In this document: positions 26,739 through 35,356 of the stretch, piece after piece | Position numbering within the stretch: the stretch's first letter is position 1 | Layout of the letters: every line of letters begins with the position of its first letter | Assembly (NCBI GenBank): GCA_965261645.1 | Contig: CBDHDJ010000004.1 | Coordinates: 248,001 to 312,000, forward strand | Length of the DNA: 64,000 bases | Direction: 5' to 3' | DNA from: CBDHDJ01 sp965261645 | Lineage (GTDB): Bacteria > Pseudomonadota > Alphaproteobacteria > SHVV01 | Notes under the pieces: model-generated | What the model was told of the DNA's origin: nothing | The model's database searches: none | What the model saw: the letters and a program-made list of their open reading frames with translations, nothing else | Made by a program: the position numbers and the translations under genes

Positions 26739-27125
26739 TCAGAAAATACCGTTCGCCTTTTGGAGTTCCCTGACGTAGCGGATGATGTTGGCGAGCTCTT
26801 CGTCCGTCACCTCCGGCACGGGCTTCATGTCGCCCAAGCGCCAGTGGTGCGCCCGCACGCCGCGCTTGACTGCGATGACGAATCCGGCGTCGGCGTGATG
26901 TCCCGGATGGTAGACGCCATGGAGGAACGTCGGCCCTTTGTCTGTGCCTGCTGCGTTCACGCCGTGGCAGGAGGAGCAGTGCTTGTCGTACGGCACTTTG
27001 CCGTCGGCGGCATCCGCTGAAAACTCGGGAACGATCACATCGGCTCGCCCAGCGCCCGGAGAGAGGATCAGCAAAACACACAGGCTCAACGCACTGAGCA
27101 TCGCCGGCATTCGACCGCCTGGCAT
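26739..27125 (-). CDS. Periplasmic c-type cytochrome
   Basis: A 128-residue protein from the ATG at 27125, which has GGAGG nine bases upstream. A signal peptide (MLSALSLCVLLILSPGAGRA) is followed by the heme site KHCSSCHGVNAAGTDKGP (CxxCH near residue 53). The Met of GDMKPVPEVT is a likely sixth ligand. The C-terminal helix ELANIIRYVRELQ is typical of class I cytochromes. It sits beside the mercury locus and transcribes away from it; whether it serves mercury handling or the oxygenase is unknown. Confidence 0.85.
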   Translation of the reverse strand: MPGGRMPAMLSALSLCVLLILSPGAGRADVIVPEFSADAADGKVPYDKHCSSCHGVNAAGTDKGPTFLHGVYHPGHHADAGFVIAVKRGVRAHHWRLGDMKPVPEVTDEELANIIRYVRELQKANGIF

Positions 27126-27153
27126 CACGTTTGCTCCTCCATTGTGCTGCGGG

Positions 27154-27562
27154 CTAGGAACGCGGTGCGTACAACGTCTGGATGATCGCGCAGTCTGGCT
27201 TCGTGCCCCGTTGACACTGCGCCGCCAGAGCGCCGAGCGTTTTTTCGAGCTTCCTGAGATCACGGAGTTTGTGGCGGACTTCGGCGAGGTGCTTGACCGT
27301 TATGTCGTGGACCTCTTCGCACGTGAAACTCCCGCTATCGACAAGCGCGAGGAGCCCCCGCACGGTGTCGAGCGGGGAACCCAAGTTCGCGGCCGCGCAG
27401 CACAAATGTGAGCCGCGCCGCGTGCTCGTCCGCGTAGACGCGGTGACCGCCGGCGGTGCGCGGTGGCTTGGGCATGATCCCGGCCCGCTCGTAATAGCGA
27501 ATCGTTTCCAGGTGACACCCGGTTCGCCGCGCGAGCTCCCCGGTTGAGTAACCAGCCGCCAT
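27154..27562 (-). pseudogene. merR: MerR-family regulator with a one-base frameshift
   Basis: From the ATG at 27562 the protein reads YSTGELARRTGCHLETIRYY, ERAGIMPKPPRTAGGHRVYA and RGRELGF, a MerR DNA-binding domain. The expected continuation PLDTVRGLLALVDSGSFTCE and then VRHKLRDLRKLEKTLGALAA is found only in the next frame, to a stop at 27154. A run of four G on the plus strand (27374-27377) is one base too long. One metal-ligand Cys lies in SFTCEE and others in AAQCQRGTKPDC. Either the regulator is dead or the run contains a sequencing error. Confidence 0.85.
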
Positions 27563-27606
27563 TGCCCTCGCTTCCTCACATGTTTGTGAGCATCAAAAAA
27601 AGGCCC

Positions 27607-27637
27607 TTGAAGCCGTAGTTAGTACAAGTTCTATCTT
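27607..27637 (+). promoter_or_regulatory. MerR-type operator-promoter of the mer locus
   Basis: TTGAAG (27607-27612) and TATCTT (27632-27637) are separated by 19 bases, the stretched spacing that MerR-family activators need. The dyad CTTG-N15-CAAG lies in the spacer region. It drives merT on the plus strand and sits between merT and the divergent merR. Confidence 0.75.
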
Positions 27638-27646
27638 AGCAGGGCA

Positions 27647-28060
27647 ATGACGTGGTCGAAGGCGGAAGCTCCGGCGCCGGCGGGGGACTCTGGGTCCACC
27701 CGAGCGGACAGGCGCCTGTCAATCCTTGCGGGTGGCAGTGTACTCGGCGCACTGGCCGCGTCGTCGTGCTGCATCCTGCCTCTGGTGCTCTTCAGTCTCG
27801 GCATCACGGGTGCCTGGCTCGGCAATTTAGCGGCGCTGACGCCCTATCAACCTTACTTCTTCGTTGCGACCGCTGTATTCGTCGGGTTCGGCTTTTATCG
27901 CGTCTACGTCAAGCCACGGATGGTTGCGCGCGACGGGGATGGGCAGTGCGGCACATCCTTGTCCCGCCGGGTTACGAAGGTCGCGCTGTGGTCGGCAACG
28001 GTTCTCGTGCTGGCCGCTTTGGCGGTCCCCTATTACGCACCGCTGATGCTGGAATCGTGA
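27647..28060 (+). CDS. merT: Mercuric ion transport protein MerT
   Basis: A 137-residue membrane protein with three hydrophobic segments. The first holds the paired Cys of ASSCCILPLVLFSLGI (about 38-53), the Hg(II)-binding pair of MerT. Further helices lie at YFFVATAVFVGFGFYRV and VALWSATVLVLAALAVPYY, with a third Cys in the loop (GQCGTS). It takes Hg(II) from MerP into the cell. AGGG precedes the start. Confidence 0.9.
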   Translation: MTWSKAEAPAPAGDSGSTRADRRLSILAGGSVLGALAASSCCILPLVLFSLGITGAWLGNLAALTPYQPYFFVATAVFVGFGFYRVYVKPRMVARDGDGQCGTSLSRRVTKVALWSATVLVLAALAVPYYAPLMLES

Positions 28061-28073
28061 GGGGTCGGGCGGC

Positions 28074-28400
28074 ATGAATGACAAGTTGGTGGCGGGATTT
28101 GTAGCCGCAGCGGGCGTAGGACCACTGTGTGCGGTCTGCATACTGGGACCGGCCGCCGTGGGTTCGATGCTGACCGGCGTTTTCGCGTGGATTGGAGGCG
28201 TCGGTCCGCTCTTGACCGGGGCATTGATGGTGGCGGCGGGGCTGCTTCTTTATCGGACCCTTCGCCACAGACGCCGACCGGCCATGACTTCGTCCGGTCT
28301 CCAGCGTTCGTCGCATCTCCCGATCACACCGGGCGAGGGGTCCGGATCGTCCGAAACTCCTACCAGCGTTCGATCAACCCAGCGGGGTCAACGATCATGA
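28074..28400 (+). CDS. Small mer-locus membrane protein with a Cys pair
   Basis: A 108-residue protein with two hydrophobic segments: GPLCAVCILGPAAVGSMLTG, whose CxxC lies in the first helix, and VGPLLTGALMVAAGLLLYRT. The C-terminus is a polar tail that overlaps the merP start (ATGA). The CAVC in a helix suggests metal transfer like MerT/MerC, but it matches neither family closely to my eye. The tail of 30 or more residues may be a by-product of the overlap. Confidence 0.65.
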   Translation: MNDKLVAGFVAAAGVGPLCAVCILGPAAVGSMLTGVFAWIGGVGPLLTGALMVAAGLLLYRTLRHRRRPAMTSSGLQRSSHLPITPGEGSGSSETPTSVRSTQRGQRS

Positions 28401-28696
28401 AGCAGATGCTCTTCGTCGCGCTCGTGAGCGCGAGCTTGCTCGGCGGCCTTGCAGTGCTGACACCAGCACGGGCGGCCGAGCGATCGGTCACCCTAAACGT
28501 CGACATGTGGTGCGCGGCGTGCTCGTACATCGTGAAGCGCAGCCTGGAAAGCGTCGACGGTGTTCTGGGCGTCGCCGTGTCGTACGAGAGCCAGAACGTG
28601 GTCGTGCGATTCGACGACGGGAAATCCGATGTGGCCGCCCTGATCCGCGCGACCGGGAATGTCGGATTTCCGTCCGAACCTGCGCTCACGAATTAA
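28397..28696 (+). CDS. merP: Periplasmic mercury-binding protein MerP
   Basis: A 99-residue protein. A signal peptide ending PARAAE is followed by a heavy-metal-associated domain with VDMWCAACSYIVKRSLESVD, whose two Cys bind Hg(II) (usual motif MTCAAC). The rest (YESQNVVVRFDDGK) is the typical ferredoxin-like fold. It delivers Hg(II) to MerT. The start overlaps the previous stop by four bases. Confidence 0.92.
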   Translation: MKQMLFVALVSASLLGGLAVLTPARAAERSVTLNVDMWCAACSYIVKRSLESVDGVLGVAVSYESQNVVVRFDDGKSDVAALIRATGNVGFPSEPALTN

Positions 28697-28742
28697 ACGT
28701 TGGCTTCCTCGCTCATGAGCCTCTCACGCGATCAGCGATCCG

Positions 28743-28973
28743 ATGACGGGAAACGACAGGCTGGTGTATAGCGGCGCCGGCGGCGCCATCATCGCGGCTG
28801 TCTGCTGCTTCACGCCGCTGCTGGTGTGGTTGTTGCCGGCCATTGGCCTGGCGGGTTGGCTGGCGTGGATCGACGTTCCGCTCTGGGCCGCCTTGATTCT
28901 CTTCCTTGCCATCGGCGGCACCGGGTTGATGCGCCGCGCGCGGGCACCGGCGCGAATAAGGAATGAGCCATAA
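28743..28973 (+). CDS. merF: Mercury transporter MerF
   Basis: A 76-residue protein with two membrane helices. The first contains the vicinal Cys pair in IIAAVCCFTPLLVWLLPAIG, as in MerF. The second is VPLWAALILFLAIGGTGL. It is a second Hg(II) importer beside merT. Confidence 0.85.
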   Translation: MTGNDRLVYSGAGGAIIAAVCCFTPLLVWLLPAIGLAGWLAWIDVPLWAALILFLAIGGTGLMRRARAPARIRNEP

Positions 28974-29002
28974 CCGAGACACCCGCTTACATCGAGACCT
29001 CG

Positions 29003-29257
29003 GTGGTCACCTGCCCGGCCTGCGATCATGCCGAGAGGGAGGTGATGCCCCTCGATGCCTGCATCTTCGCCTATGCCTGTCCCGCCTGCGGCCACGAGCT
29101 GCGCGCCACCGACGGGCGCTGCATTTACTGCGCCTATGGCAGCGTTACCTGTCCGCCGGTTCAGATCGCCGAAGCGGGCGGCAAGCCGGCTCATTGCTGT
29201 ACCGGCCCCAAACACGAAGCCCGGAACGATGAGCGAGAACGCCCCGGCGCGGGTTGA
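29003..29257 (+). CDS. GDCCVxC-type Cys-rich protein of mer loci
   Basis: A protein of about 84 residues with Cys-rich knuckles: VTCPACDHAEREVMPLDACI, YACPACGHELRATDGRCIYC, YGSVTCPP. This matches the GDCCVxC-domain proteins of mercury operons, although here the name-giving motif reads GRCIYC. The likely start is the GTG at 29003; the frame is open upstream (ETPAYIETS) but has no standard start there. It probably binds Hg(II) in the cytoplasm. The end overlaps the next gene by about 29 bases. Confidence 0.75.
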   Translation: MVTCPACDHAEREVMPLDACIFAYACPACGHELRATDGRCIYCAYGSVTCPPVQIAEAGGKPAHCCTGPKHEARNDERERPGAG

Positions 29258-29618
29258 CTGGGTCAAGAACCGCTCTCTTCTCGCCTGGGGCTTGCCCGCC
29301 GCGGCGCTGCTTGCCGGCAGCTTTCTCCCCGATCCGCTGAGAACGGCCGTATGGACGCTCTCACTCATCTGGATGGGTGGCGCCTGCCTCGCCAACGCGC
29401 GACGCTGCGGGCGTACCCACTGCTATTTCGCGGGCCCATTTTTCTTGCTCATGGCGGCGGCGAGCATCGTTCATGGATTGGGTTTGGTTGATTTCGGCCC
29501 GAGTGCCTGGCGCTGGCTCGGGATGACGATCGGCGTCGGCGCCGCAATCCTGTGGATCGTGCCGGAGCGCCTGCTTGGGACATATCTCGGCGGCGGTGCC
29601 GGCAAGGCGCAGCTGTGA
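29229..29618 (+). CDS. Conserved membrane protein of mer loci
   Basis: A 129-residue protein from the ATG at 29229 (MSENAPARVDWVKNRSLLAW). Three or four hydrophobic segments follow: GLPAAALLAGSFLPD, AVWTLSLIWMGGACLANARR, FAGPFFLLMAAASIVHGLGL and WLGMTIGVGAAILWIV. The CLANARRCGRTHCYF segment has three Cys and a His that could bind metal. I recall similar uncharacterised genes at the end of other mer operons. It overlaps the preceding gene, so it belongs to the same operon. Function unknown. Confidence 0.7.
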   Translation: MSENAPARVDWVKNRSLLAWGLPAAALLAGSFLPDPLRTAVWTLSLIWMGGACLANARRCGRTHCYFAGPFFLLMAAASIVHGLGLVDFGPSAWRWLGMTIGVGAAILWIVPERLLGTYLGGGAGKAQL

Positions 29619-29673
29619 AGCGTCTTTGGCGGTAGCGCGCCGGAACGGAGCTGACGGTGCCTCGAAGGCGCGC

Positions 29674-30267
29674 TCAGGGCTCGGGCGGCCACAGCCGGGC
29701 CATCAAACGGTCGGCGCTCGCCAAGCGTCGTTCGAGAATCGCGCGGGTGCGTTGTTGGCCCTCGGAGGTGTCGGTGAGCCAGAGCATCACCGTGGCCATG
29801 AACAGGGCGGTCAGGCCCATTTCCTCGATCTGGCGCCGCCGTCCGGCAGCGTCGAGCCGGGCAGCCCCGCGAACCCACTGAACGGTGCGTGACAGCCGAA
29901 CCACGAGAGCCGCTTGCAGATGAACGTGGGCGGGCTGGAACTTGTAGCGCAGCATCTCGCCGACGATGCGCCGATGCGGCGCCAGCGCATCCAGCCAGCG
30001 CGTGATCACGATCGACAGCCGCGCGCGCGCCGGCTTTCGTGCGAAGCCGCGCTCCGCGCTCGCCTCCAGCATGGCCCGGTCGGCGCGTGACAACAGGGCA
30101 TCGCCCACGGCGTCGAGATCGGCGTAGGTGGCGTAAACCTCGGCCAGGCTGATCTTGAGATCACCGGCGATATCGTGGAAGCGTACATGCGCCCGCCCCG
30201 CCTTGTCGGCGCGCTTGAGCGCGGCATCGACGATGCGCTCGGCCAGCGTGGCGCGGGGACGCGCCAT
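29674..30267 (-). CDS. TetR-like transcription regulator
   Basis: A 197-residue protein. The N-terminal helix-turn-helix (TLAERIVDAALKRADKAG, then HDIAGDLKISLAEVYATYAD) is TetR-like. The helical ligand-binding part contains RWLDALAPHRRIVGEMLRYK and ALFMATVMLWLTDTSEGQQR. This C-terminal half resembles COQ9-type proteins, so a role in ubiquinone metabolism cannot be excluded. The stop of the upstream M48 gene touches its start, suggesting co-transcription with the protease. Confidence 0.7.
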   Translation of the reverse strand: MARPRATLAERIVDAALKRADKAGRAHVRFHDIAGDLKISLAEVYATYADLDAVGDALLSRADRAMLEASAERGFARKPARARLSIVITRWLDALAPHRRIVGEMLRYKFQPAHVHLQAALVVRLSRTVQWVRGAARLDAAGRRRQIEEMGLTALFMATVMLWLTDTSEGQQRTRAILERRLASADRLMARLWPPEP

Positions 30268-31743
30268 CTAACCTTCCACCACGGATTTCACCCGCTGGCC
30301 TGGCGTGAGCCGCTGGTCGGCCTTGAGGCCGTTCAAGGTGCGGAAGCGCTCGATGCGGAAGTCCTCGAACGGCATGCGGGCAGCAAGCGATTCGACTGTA
30401 TCGCCGGCACCCACCGTGATGATCCGCACCCGATAAGGCTTGAGGCCCGCCGCCTCCACCTCGGAGAGCGCGCGGAAGCTGTAGGTGGTGCGGCGGTGCG
30501 CCTCGCCGAGAGAGGCAACGAGATGAGGAGGCGTGGCAAAACTCAGGCGCAGGATCGTCCCGGGCCGAAAGCGGATGGCGATCAAGCGAAGGTTCATGGG
30601 CCCGCGCTTGGTGTTGATCGAAGAGCGCCCGGTCGCGGCCTCGAAACCGTTGATGTCGATGCGTTCGGCGTCCTGCAAGGAGAGCCGGGCGGCCCAGATC
30701 GAGGTGAGATAGACGAAGGGATCCGGATGGGTCTTCTTGCCCGCATCATCGAGCACGATGAGCGCTTTTTGCGGCCCCTTGGCGATGAGCTGCCGGGCGG
30801 TATTGAACAAGCGGTAGCCGGCCGGGACCTCGAGCGCGAAACGCATGACGGGATGGAGGAACTGGCGGCCGCGCACGAAGCCCTGCTCGGCATCGTCGCC
30901 GTACAGCATGGTATCGATGCGGGCGAGATATTCCTCGCGGAGCGCCGGCCGGCCTCTATCGCCGCCGCCGGCCGCAGCGATGGCGCGCTGCACACGCTCC
31001 GGCGTGCGCGGATGGGTGGAGAAAAAGTTAGCCTCGGGCTCGCGGCCTTCCTCGCTGGCGAGCTTGGCCACGAGGTCCTTGTGCCGAATCAAGCTCTCCA
31101 GGAAGCGCGCCTGGGCGGCAGGCTCGTAGCCGGTGTTCAAGAGGTAGCGCACGCCCAAGAGGTCCGCCTCGAACTCCTGATCGCGCGAAAAGCTGCTGAG
31201 GTAAAGCTCGCTCCCGATCTGGGCCAATTGCCCGATCTCCCGGCTCCCGGTCACGGCGCCGAGCAATGCCGTGCCGAGCTGGGCCACGGCGGCGCGGCTG
31301 TAGCGCTGCGCGGTGTGGCGGGCGACCACGTGACCGATCTCGTGGGCCAGCACGCCGGCGAGCTCGGCCTCGCTGTTGGCGAGCGCGACCAGGCCGCGCG
31401 TGACGTAGACATAGCCGCCCGGAACCGCGAAGGCGTTGACGGCCGGGGTGTTCAACACGGTGAATCGGAAGGGGATGTCGGGCCGCTCCGAGTTGTGCGC
31501 GAGCCGGCCGCCGATACCGGCGACATAGGCGCCGATCTCGGGTTCGTCATAGGCGCCGCCGAAGCGGGCGAGAATCTTGGGGTGCTCGTCCGCGCCGATG
31601 CGGGCTTCCTCGCCCTGCGGCATGAAGAGCGTGAAGTCCTGTTGGCCGGTGGCCGGATTGGTCGACGTGCAGCCGGCGGCGAAGGCCAGCGCGACAACGA
31701 GCCCCGCCAGCTTGGTCAGGAAAGGGCGACGCCCCCTGCTCAT
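30268..31743 (-). CDS. M48-family metalloprotease, lipoprotein, with LysM-like tail
   Basis: A 491-residue protein. The lipobox LAFAAGC (Cys near 25) predicts a lipoprotein. The zinc site is LAGVLAHEIGHVVARHTAQR (HExxH, about 132-151), and the third ligand lies in SRDQEFEADLLGVRYL. The C-terminus has YRVRIITVGAGDTVESLAAR and LNGLKADQRLTPGQRVK, a LysM-like peptidoglycan-binding segment. This BepA/LoiP-like arrangement fits outer-membrane protein quality control. Its start overlaps the stop of the nuclease gene (ATGA), so the two genes form an operon. Confidence 0.9.
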   Translation of the reverse strand: MSRGRRPFLTKLAGLVVALAFAAGCTSTNPATGQQDFTLFMPQGEEARIGADEHPKILARFGGAYDEPEIGAYVAGIGGRLAHNSERPDIPFRFTVLNTPAVNAFAVPGGYVYVTRGLVALANSEAELAGVLAHEIGHVVARHTAQRYSRAAVAQLGTALLGAVTGSREIGQLAQIGSELYLSSFSRDQEFEADLLGVRYLLNTGYEPAAQARFLESLIRHKDLVAKLASEEGREPEANFFSTHPRTPERVQRAIAAAGGGDRGRPALREEYLARIDTMLYGDDAEQGFVRGRQFLHPVMRFALEVPAGYRLFNTARQLIAKGPQKALIVLDDAGKKTHPDPFVYLTSIWAARLSLQDAERIDINGFEAATGRSSINTKRGPMNLRLIAIRFRPGTILRLSFATPPHLVASLGEAHRRTTYSFRALSEVEAAGLKPYRVRIITVGAGDTVESLAARMPFEDFRIERFRTLNGLKADQRLTPGQRVKSVVEG

Positions 31744-32561
31744 TCGTCCAACACCTCGATCTGCTCGGGATGGGTCGCCTCGATCATGGGTCCGTTATAG
31801 GATTCCAGCCAGCCGCGCACGCGAACTCGCCGTCCCCGGTAGGCGAGGGTATCGATGCCGGCAGCCTCGAACGTGCGCCGGTCCTTGGATGAAATGGTCA
31901 CCGTGAAGTCGGTGCGCCAGTCGTCACCGAAATTGAGATAGGCGCGGCCGCGCACGATGGCGGCATCGCGCACCCGTCCCTCGATGATCTGGAAACTGTC
32001 GATGTGCCGCGGCGTCTCCTCGACCTGGCGCACGCGGTAGAACGGCACGGCCCAGATGCCGAGCCCGGCGGCCCGCGCCGCCTCCTCGAGTACTGCCATC
32101 TCGTGGGCGAGCGCGCGGTTGTCGCGGAAGGTGTAGACCCGTCCATAGCCCCGCCGCAGGATTTCCCCCTGGATCCAGGTGCCCGTCTCGTCATGGAGAT
32201 GGGCAAGCAGCCGGCCGTGGCGGTCCCGTCGGGCGCCGCCGAATGAAAGCGTCAAAGTGCGGCCCCGGGTCAGGTTCTCAAGCAGCACGCGGGCCTCCTC
32301 GGCGAGCGGCTGCGCTTCAAATCCTTTGCGTCCGAGCGGCAATTTGGGGGCCTGGATGCCGACCAGGCGGACCGTGGCGCCATTTTCGAGAACCAGCGTG
32401 TCGCCGTCGATGACCTCGCTCATCGTGGCCTGGCCGCCCGTCTCGAGCGCCGCCGCGGCGGCCGGCCCAAGACCGGCAAAAAGCGCCAGCACGCCGCTGG
32501 CGATGAGGTTTCTGAACGCGGTCACTCTCTTCTCCGGCGGAATTATAGCATGGCGCACCAT
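31740..32561 (-). CDS. Thermonuclease-family (SNase-like) exported protein
   Basis: About 273 residues from the ATG at 32561; further upstream starts lengthen only a non-conserved tail. A hydrophobic export segment (NLIASGVLALFAGLGPAAAA) is followed by the SNase fold: SEVIDGDTLVLENGATVRLV (about 70), GIQAPKLPLG, LTLSFGGARRDRHGRLLAHL and QGEILRRGYGRVY. The conserved Asp and Arg residues of the family are present. The C-terminal region resembles an OB-like domain (RVRVRGWLESYNGPMIE). It precedes the M48 gene in an operon. Confidence 0.82.
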   Translation of the reverse strand: MVRHAIIPPEKRVTAFRNLIASGVLALFAGLGPAAAAALETGGQATMSEVIDGDTLVLENGATVRLVGIQAPKLPLGRKGFEAQPLAEEARVLLENLTRGRTLTLSFGGARRDRHGRLLAHLHDETGTWIQGEILRRGYGRVYTFRDNRALAHEMAVLEEAARAAGLGIWAVPFYRVRQVEETPRHIDSFQIIEGRVRDAAIVRGRAYLNFGDDWRTDFTVTISSKDRRTFEAAGIDTLAYRGRRVRVRGWLESYNGPMIEATHPEQIEVLDE

Positions 32562-32668
32562 CGCTCTCGGGGCCGCCATCGAGAACTCCCGCAGCTTTCG
32601 CGTCTTGGTCCCGCGCCGGACTTCCACTAGACTCGCGCGCCATCCACCCTCGCGCTTGGGGTTCCGCT

Positions 32669-33193
32669 TTGCGCCCGCCCATTCTCCACCTCCGCGTCCC
32701 TTTCCTACTCGCGCTCGTCGTCGCGGTGGTGCTGGCCTCGGCCGCGCCCGCCCGGGCCGATGATCCCGATTTCCTCAGCTTCAGCCTGGGCGGCTATGAC
32801 GTCAACGACGACGAGGACGCGGTGGAGGCGCGGCTCGAGTACCGCTCCGATATCCGCTTATGGATCTTCAAGCCGTTTTCCGGCGTCATGGTGTCGAGCG
32901 AATCGGCGGCCTACGGCTATGGCGGCATCCTGCTCGATCTCTATTTCGGCCGGCGTCTCGTCGCCACGCCGAGCTTTGCCGCGGGGCTCTATCACAACGG
33001 CGCCGGCAAGGACCTCGGCCACGCCGTCGAGTTCCGCTCGCAGATCGAGATCGCCTATCGTTTCGCCAATCGCTCGCGGCTCGGTGTGAGTTTCAGCCAC
33101 ATCTCGGACGCCGGGCTCGATGACCGCAATCCCGGCACCGAGGAGCTGGTGTTGACCTACGCCGTGCCGTTTTCGGTGTTTCTTCCGCGCTGA
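32669..33193 (+). CDS. Outer-membrane PagL-like lipid A 3-O-deacylase
   Basis: A 174-residue protein with a TTG start (32669) after a GGGG. The signal peptide ends ASAAPARADD. The beta-barrel ends with RSQIEIAYRFANRSRLGVSF and SHISDAGLDDRNPGTEELVL; the H-x-S of FSHIS is the PagL catalytic pair. PagL enzymes remove the 3-O acyl chain of lipid A at the cell surface. It is divergent from the nuclease/M48 operon. Confidence 0.82.
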   Translation: MRPPILHLRVPFLLALVVAVVLASAAPARADDPDFLSFSLGGYDVNDDEDAVEARLEYRSDIRLWIFKPFSGVMVSSESAAYGYGGILLDLYFGRRLVATPSFAAGLYHNGAGKDLGHAVEFRSQIEIAYRFANRSRLGVSFSHISDAGLDDRNPGTEELVLTYAVPFSVFLPR

Positions 33194-33247
33194 GCCAGTC
33201 TTGCGCTGATTCGCCGCGCGGCCTACAACACCCCCTTAGGCCCGTAA

Positions 33248-33324
33248 GCGCCCGTAGCTCAGTCGGATAGAGCACAGGATTCCTAATCCTGGGGTCGGGG
33301 GTTCGAATCCCTCCGGGCGCGCCA
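33248..33324 (+). tRNA. tRNA-Arg (anticodon CCT)
   Basis: A full cloverleaf: acceptor GCGCCCG pairs with CGGGCGC, the D arm is GCTC/GAGC, the anticodon stem CAGGA/TCCTG encloses the loop TTCCTAA with anticodon CCT, the T loop is TTCGAAT, and CCA is encoded. It decodes AGG. A disturbed, IS-bearing region begins directly after it, so it may be an old integration site, though no second copy of its 3' end was seen in the window. Confidence 0.97.
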
Positions 33325-33844
33325 GTTCTTGTCCAACTAATCCGGTTCTGGTACCAGATAGGTACCAGAAAATGACCTTTTTCTATTTACCGCACGCTCT
33401 CCCCCGTCGCCTCACGTGCACTTTCAGAGCCGACTTTCAACTCGTACCGACTTTCACTAGTTAGTTGGAACGGCTCATAGTGGGTGTTCCATTGGGAGAC
33501 AATAGTTGTTGAGCATCTCACTACCGTCTGACGGTGGGACCCTCTTGAAATTGTCGCATTGCGTTCGGAGGGAAGCCTGTGGGGCGTGATCGTCGTGGTT
33601 GCAGTATGTAGTTCGGTACGATGTCTTTGATCTGGTCATCTGAGTATTTGGGCACCCGTACTGTGGTGTGACCCGTAACCCGCCAATCCCAGCGAGGCCG
33701 CTTCTTGATAGGCATGGATTGAGTCTTTCATAGCATCTCTTCGGTTCATTGGGTCGGCTGCAGCCCGCACAATTGAGGCGCTGGCGGCTGCGTTAGGATC
33801 TGGCGAAGGCCATGAGTGGCTCCAAATCGTGTGAGTCTGCACAC
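33325..33844 (+). other. Gene-poor region after tRNA-Arg
   Basis: About 520 bases of lower GC than the surroundings. It contains the direct repeat GGTACCAGA twice within 20 bases (33350-33368) and CCGACTTTCA twice near 33430-33455. A minus-strand frame of 64 codons (33521-33715, MPIKKRPRWDWRVTGHT) could be a small gene or a remnant; it has no clear family. No integrase was found. The region ends at the left repeat of an IS3 element. Confidence 0.4.
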
Positions 33845-35356
33845 TGTCTGACGTCAGGGCCTTTGGGACAAATTGAGGTAATTGCATACCGGAGGATTTC
33901 TGGCTCATCGTAGTGACCGAAGGGAACGAAGATGAGACAGAAATCAATGAGCAAGAACGACCCGGCGGAGGGAACGGTTCGGGATATTCGCCGCAAGACA
34001 CGCAAGCAGTATACGGCTGAGGAGAAGATCCGGATCGTGGTGTCGGGCCTGCGCGGCGAGGAGAGCATCGCCGCCTTGTGCCGCCGCGAGGGCATCGCCG
34101 AGGGTCTGTATTACAGCTGGTCGAAAGAGTTTTTGGAAGCGGGCAAGAAGCGGCTCGCCGGCGACACCGGGCGCCAAGCGACCTCGGGCGAGGTTAAAGG
34201 CCTGCGCCAGGAGATGCGCGACTTGAAGGAGTTGGTCGCCGAACTTTCGCTGGAGAACCGGCTTCTCAAAAAAAACATGATCGGGCATGGGGGAGACGAG
34301 GAATGAGGTATCCCGCATCCGAGAAGCTGGAGATCATCCGCCTGGTCGAGCAGTCCCACCTGGGCGTCGGGTCCACTTTGGACAAGCTGGGCATTCCGAA
34401 GACCACCTTTTATCGCTGGTACGATCGCTTTCTGGCCTTTGGCGACGCCGGTCTTGAGGATCGCAACAGCAGCCCAGGCCGGGTGTGGAACCGGATCCCG
34501 GATGATGTCCGGGGGCAGATCATCGATCTTGCCCTGGAGGAGACGCAACTGTCGCCCCGGGAACTGGCCGTCAGGTTTACGGACACCAGGGGCTACTTTG
34601 TCTCGGAAGCCTCGGTTTACCGGCTTCTCAAGGCCCACGACCTGATCACCAGCCCCGCTTTCGTGGTCATCAAGGCAGCCGATGAGTTCCGCGACAAGAC
34701 CACGGCGCCGAACCAGCTGTGGCAGACCGACTTCACCTATCTCAAGGTCATCGGCTGGGGCTGGTTTTACCTGTCGACCATCCTGGACGACTATTCCCGC
34801 TACATCATTGCTTGGAAGCTCTGCACCAACATGACGGCGGACGATGTGACGGCAACACTGAAGTTGGCGCTAGAAGCCTCAGGCTGCAATCGCGCCAATG
34901 TCGTCCACAAGCCGAAGCTGCTCAGCGACAACGGCTCGTCCTATATCTCCGGCGATCTGGCTGAATGGCTCGAGGACCACGGTATGGATCACGTTCTGGG
35001 CGCACCGTATCACCCGCAAACCCAGGGCAAGATCGAGCGCTGGCATCAAACGCTGAAGAACCGGATCCTGCTTGAAAATTATTATCTACCCGGCGATCTC
35101 GAAAACCAGATCAGCGCCTTCGTCGATCACTACAACAACCAACGCTACCACGAGAGCATCGGCAACGTAACTCCAGCCGACGCCTACTTTGGACGCCACA
35201 CCGCCATCATCGAAAAGAGAAAAAAAGATCAAAAAACTGACCACCCAAAACCGCCGCTTGAACCATCAAAGCCAAGCGGCTTAACATCAAACAAAGATGA
35301 GCCAGATCCTCCCTATGAAACACGCTCAACAGTCCCATTTGTTTTGATGATGGACA
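33845..35356 (+). mobile_element. IS3-family element, copy A
   Basis: The left end TGTCTGACGTCAGGGCC aligns with the inverse of the right end TGTCCATCATCAAAACA: TGTC, TCA and TGGGAC occur at the same spacing on both sides. The two usual IS3 genes lie inside. No matching 3-4-bp target duplication is present (CAC on the left, GCT on the right), and the right flank is a gene cut in half. The flanks have therefore probably been rearranged since insertion. Confidence 0.7.
33932..34306 (+). CDS. IS3-family transposase OrfA (HTH protein), copy A
   Basis: A 124-residue protein with the helix-turn-helix block YTAEEKIRIVVSGLRGEESI then LCRREGIAEGLYYSWSKEFL, and a C-terminal leucine-zipper-like helix (LRQEMRDLKELVAELSLENR). 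It overlaps OrfB by four bases (ATGA). OrfA binds the element ends and can fuse with OrfB. Starts at 33932 or 33947 are both possible. Confidence 0.88.
   Translation: MRQKSMSKNDPAEGTVRDIRRKTRKQYTAEEKIRIVVSGLRGEESIAALCRREGIAEGLYYSWSKEFLEAGKKRLAGDTGRQATSGEVKGLRQEMRDLKELVAELSLENRLLKKNMIGHGGDEE

Noticed and set aside
33248..33844. A genomic island integrated at tRNA-Arg
   Set aside because: No tyrosine integrase and no second copy of the tRNA 3' end was found in the window; the disturbed DNA is explained by IS activity.
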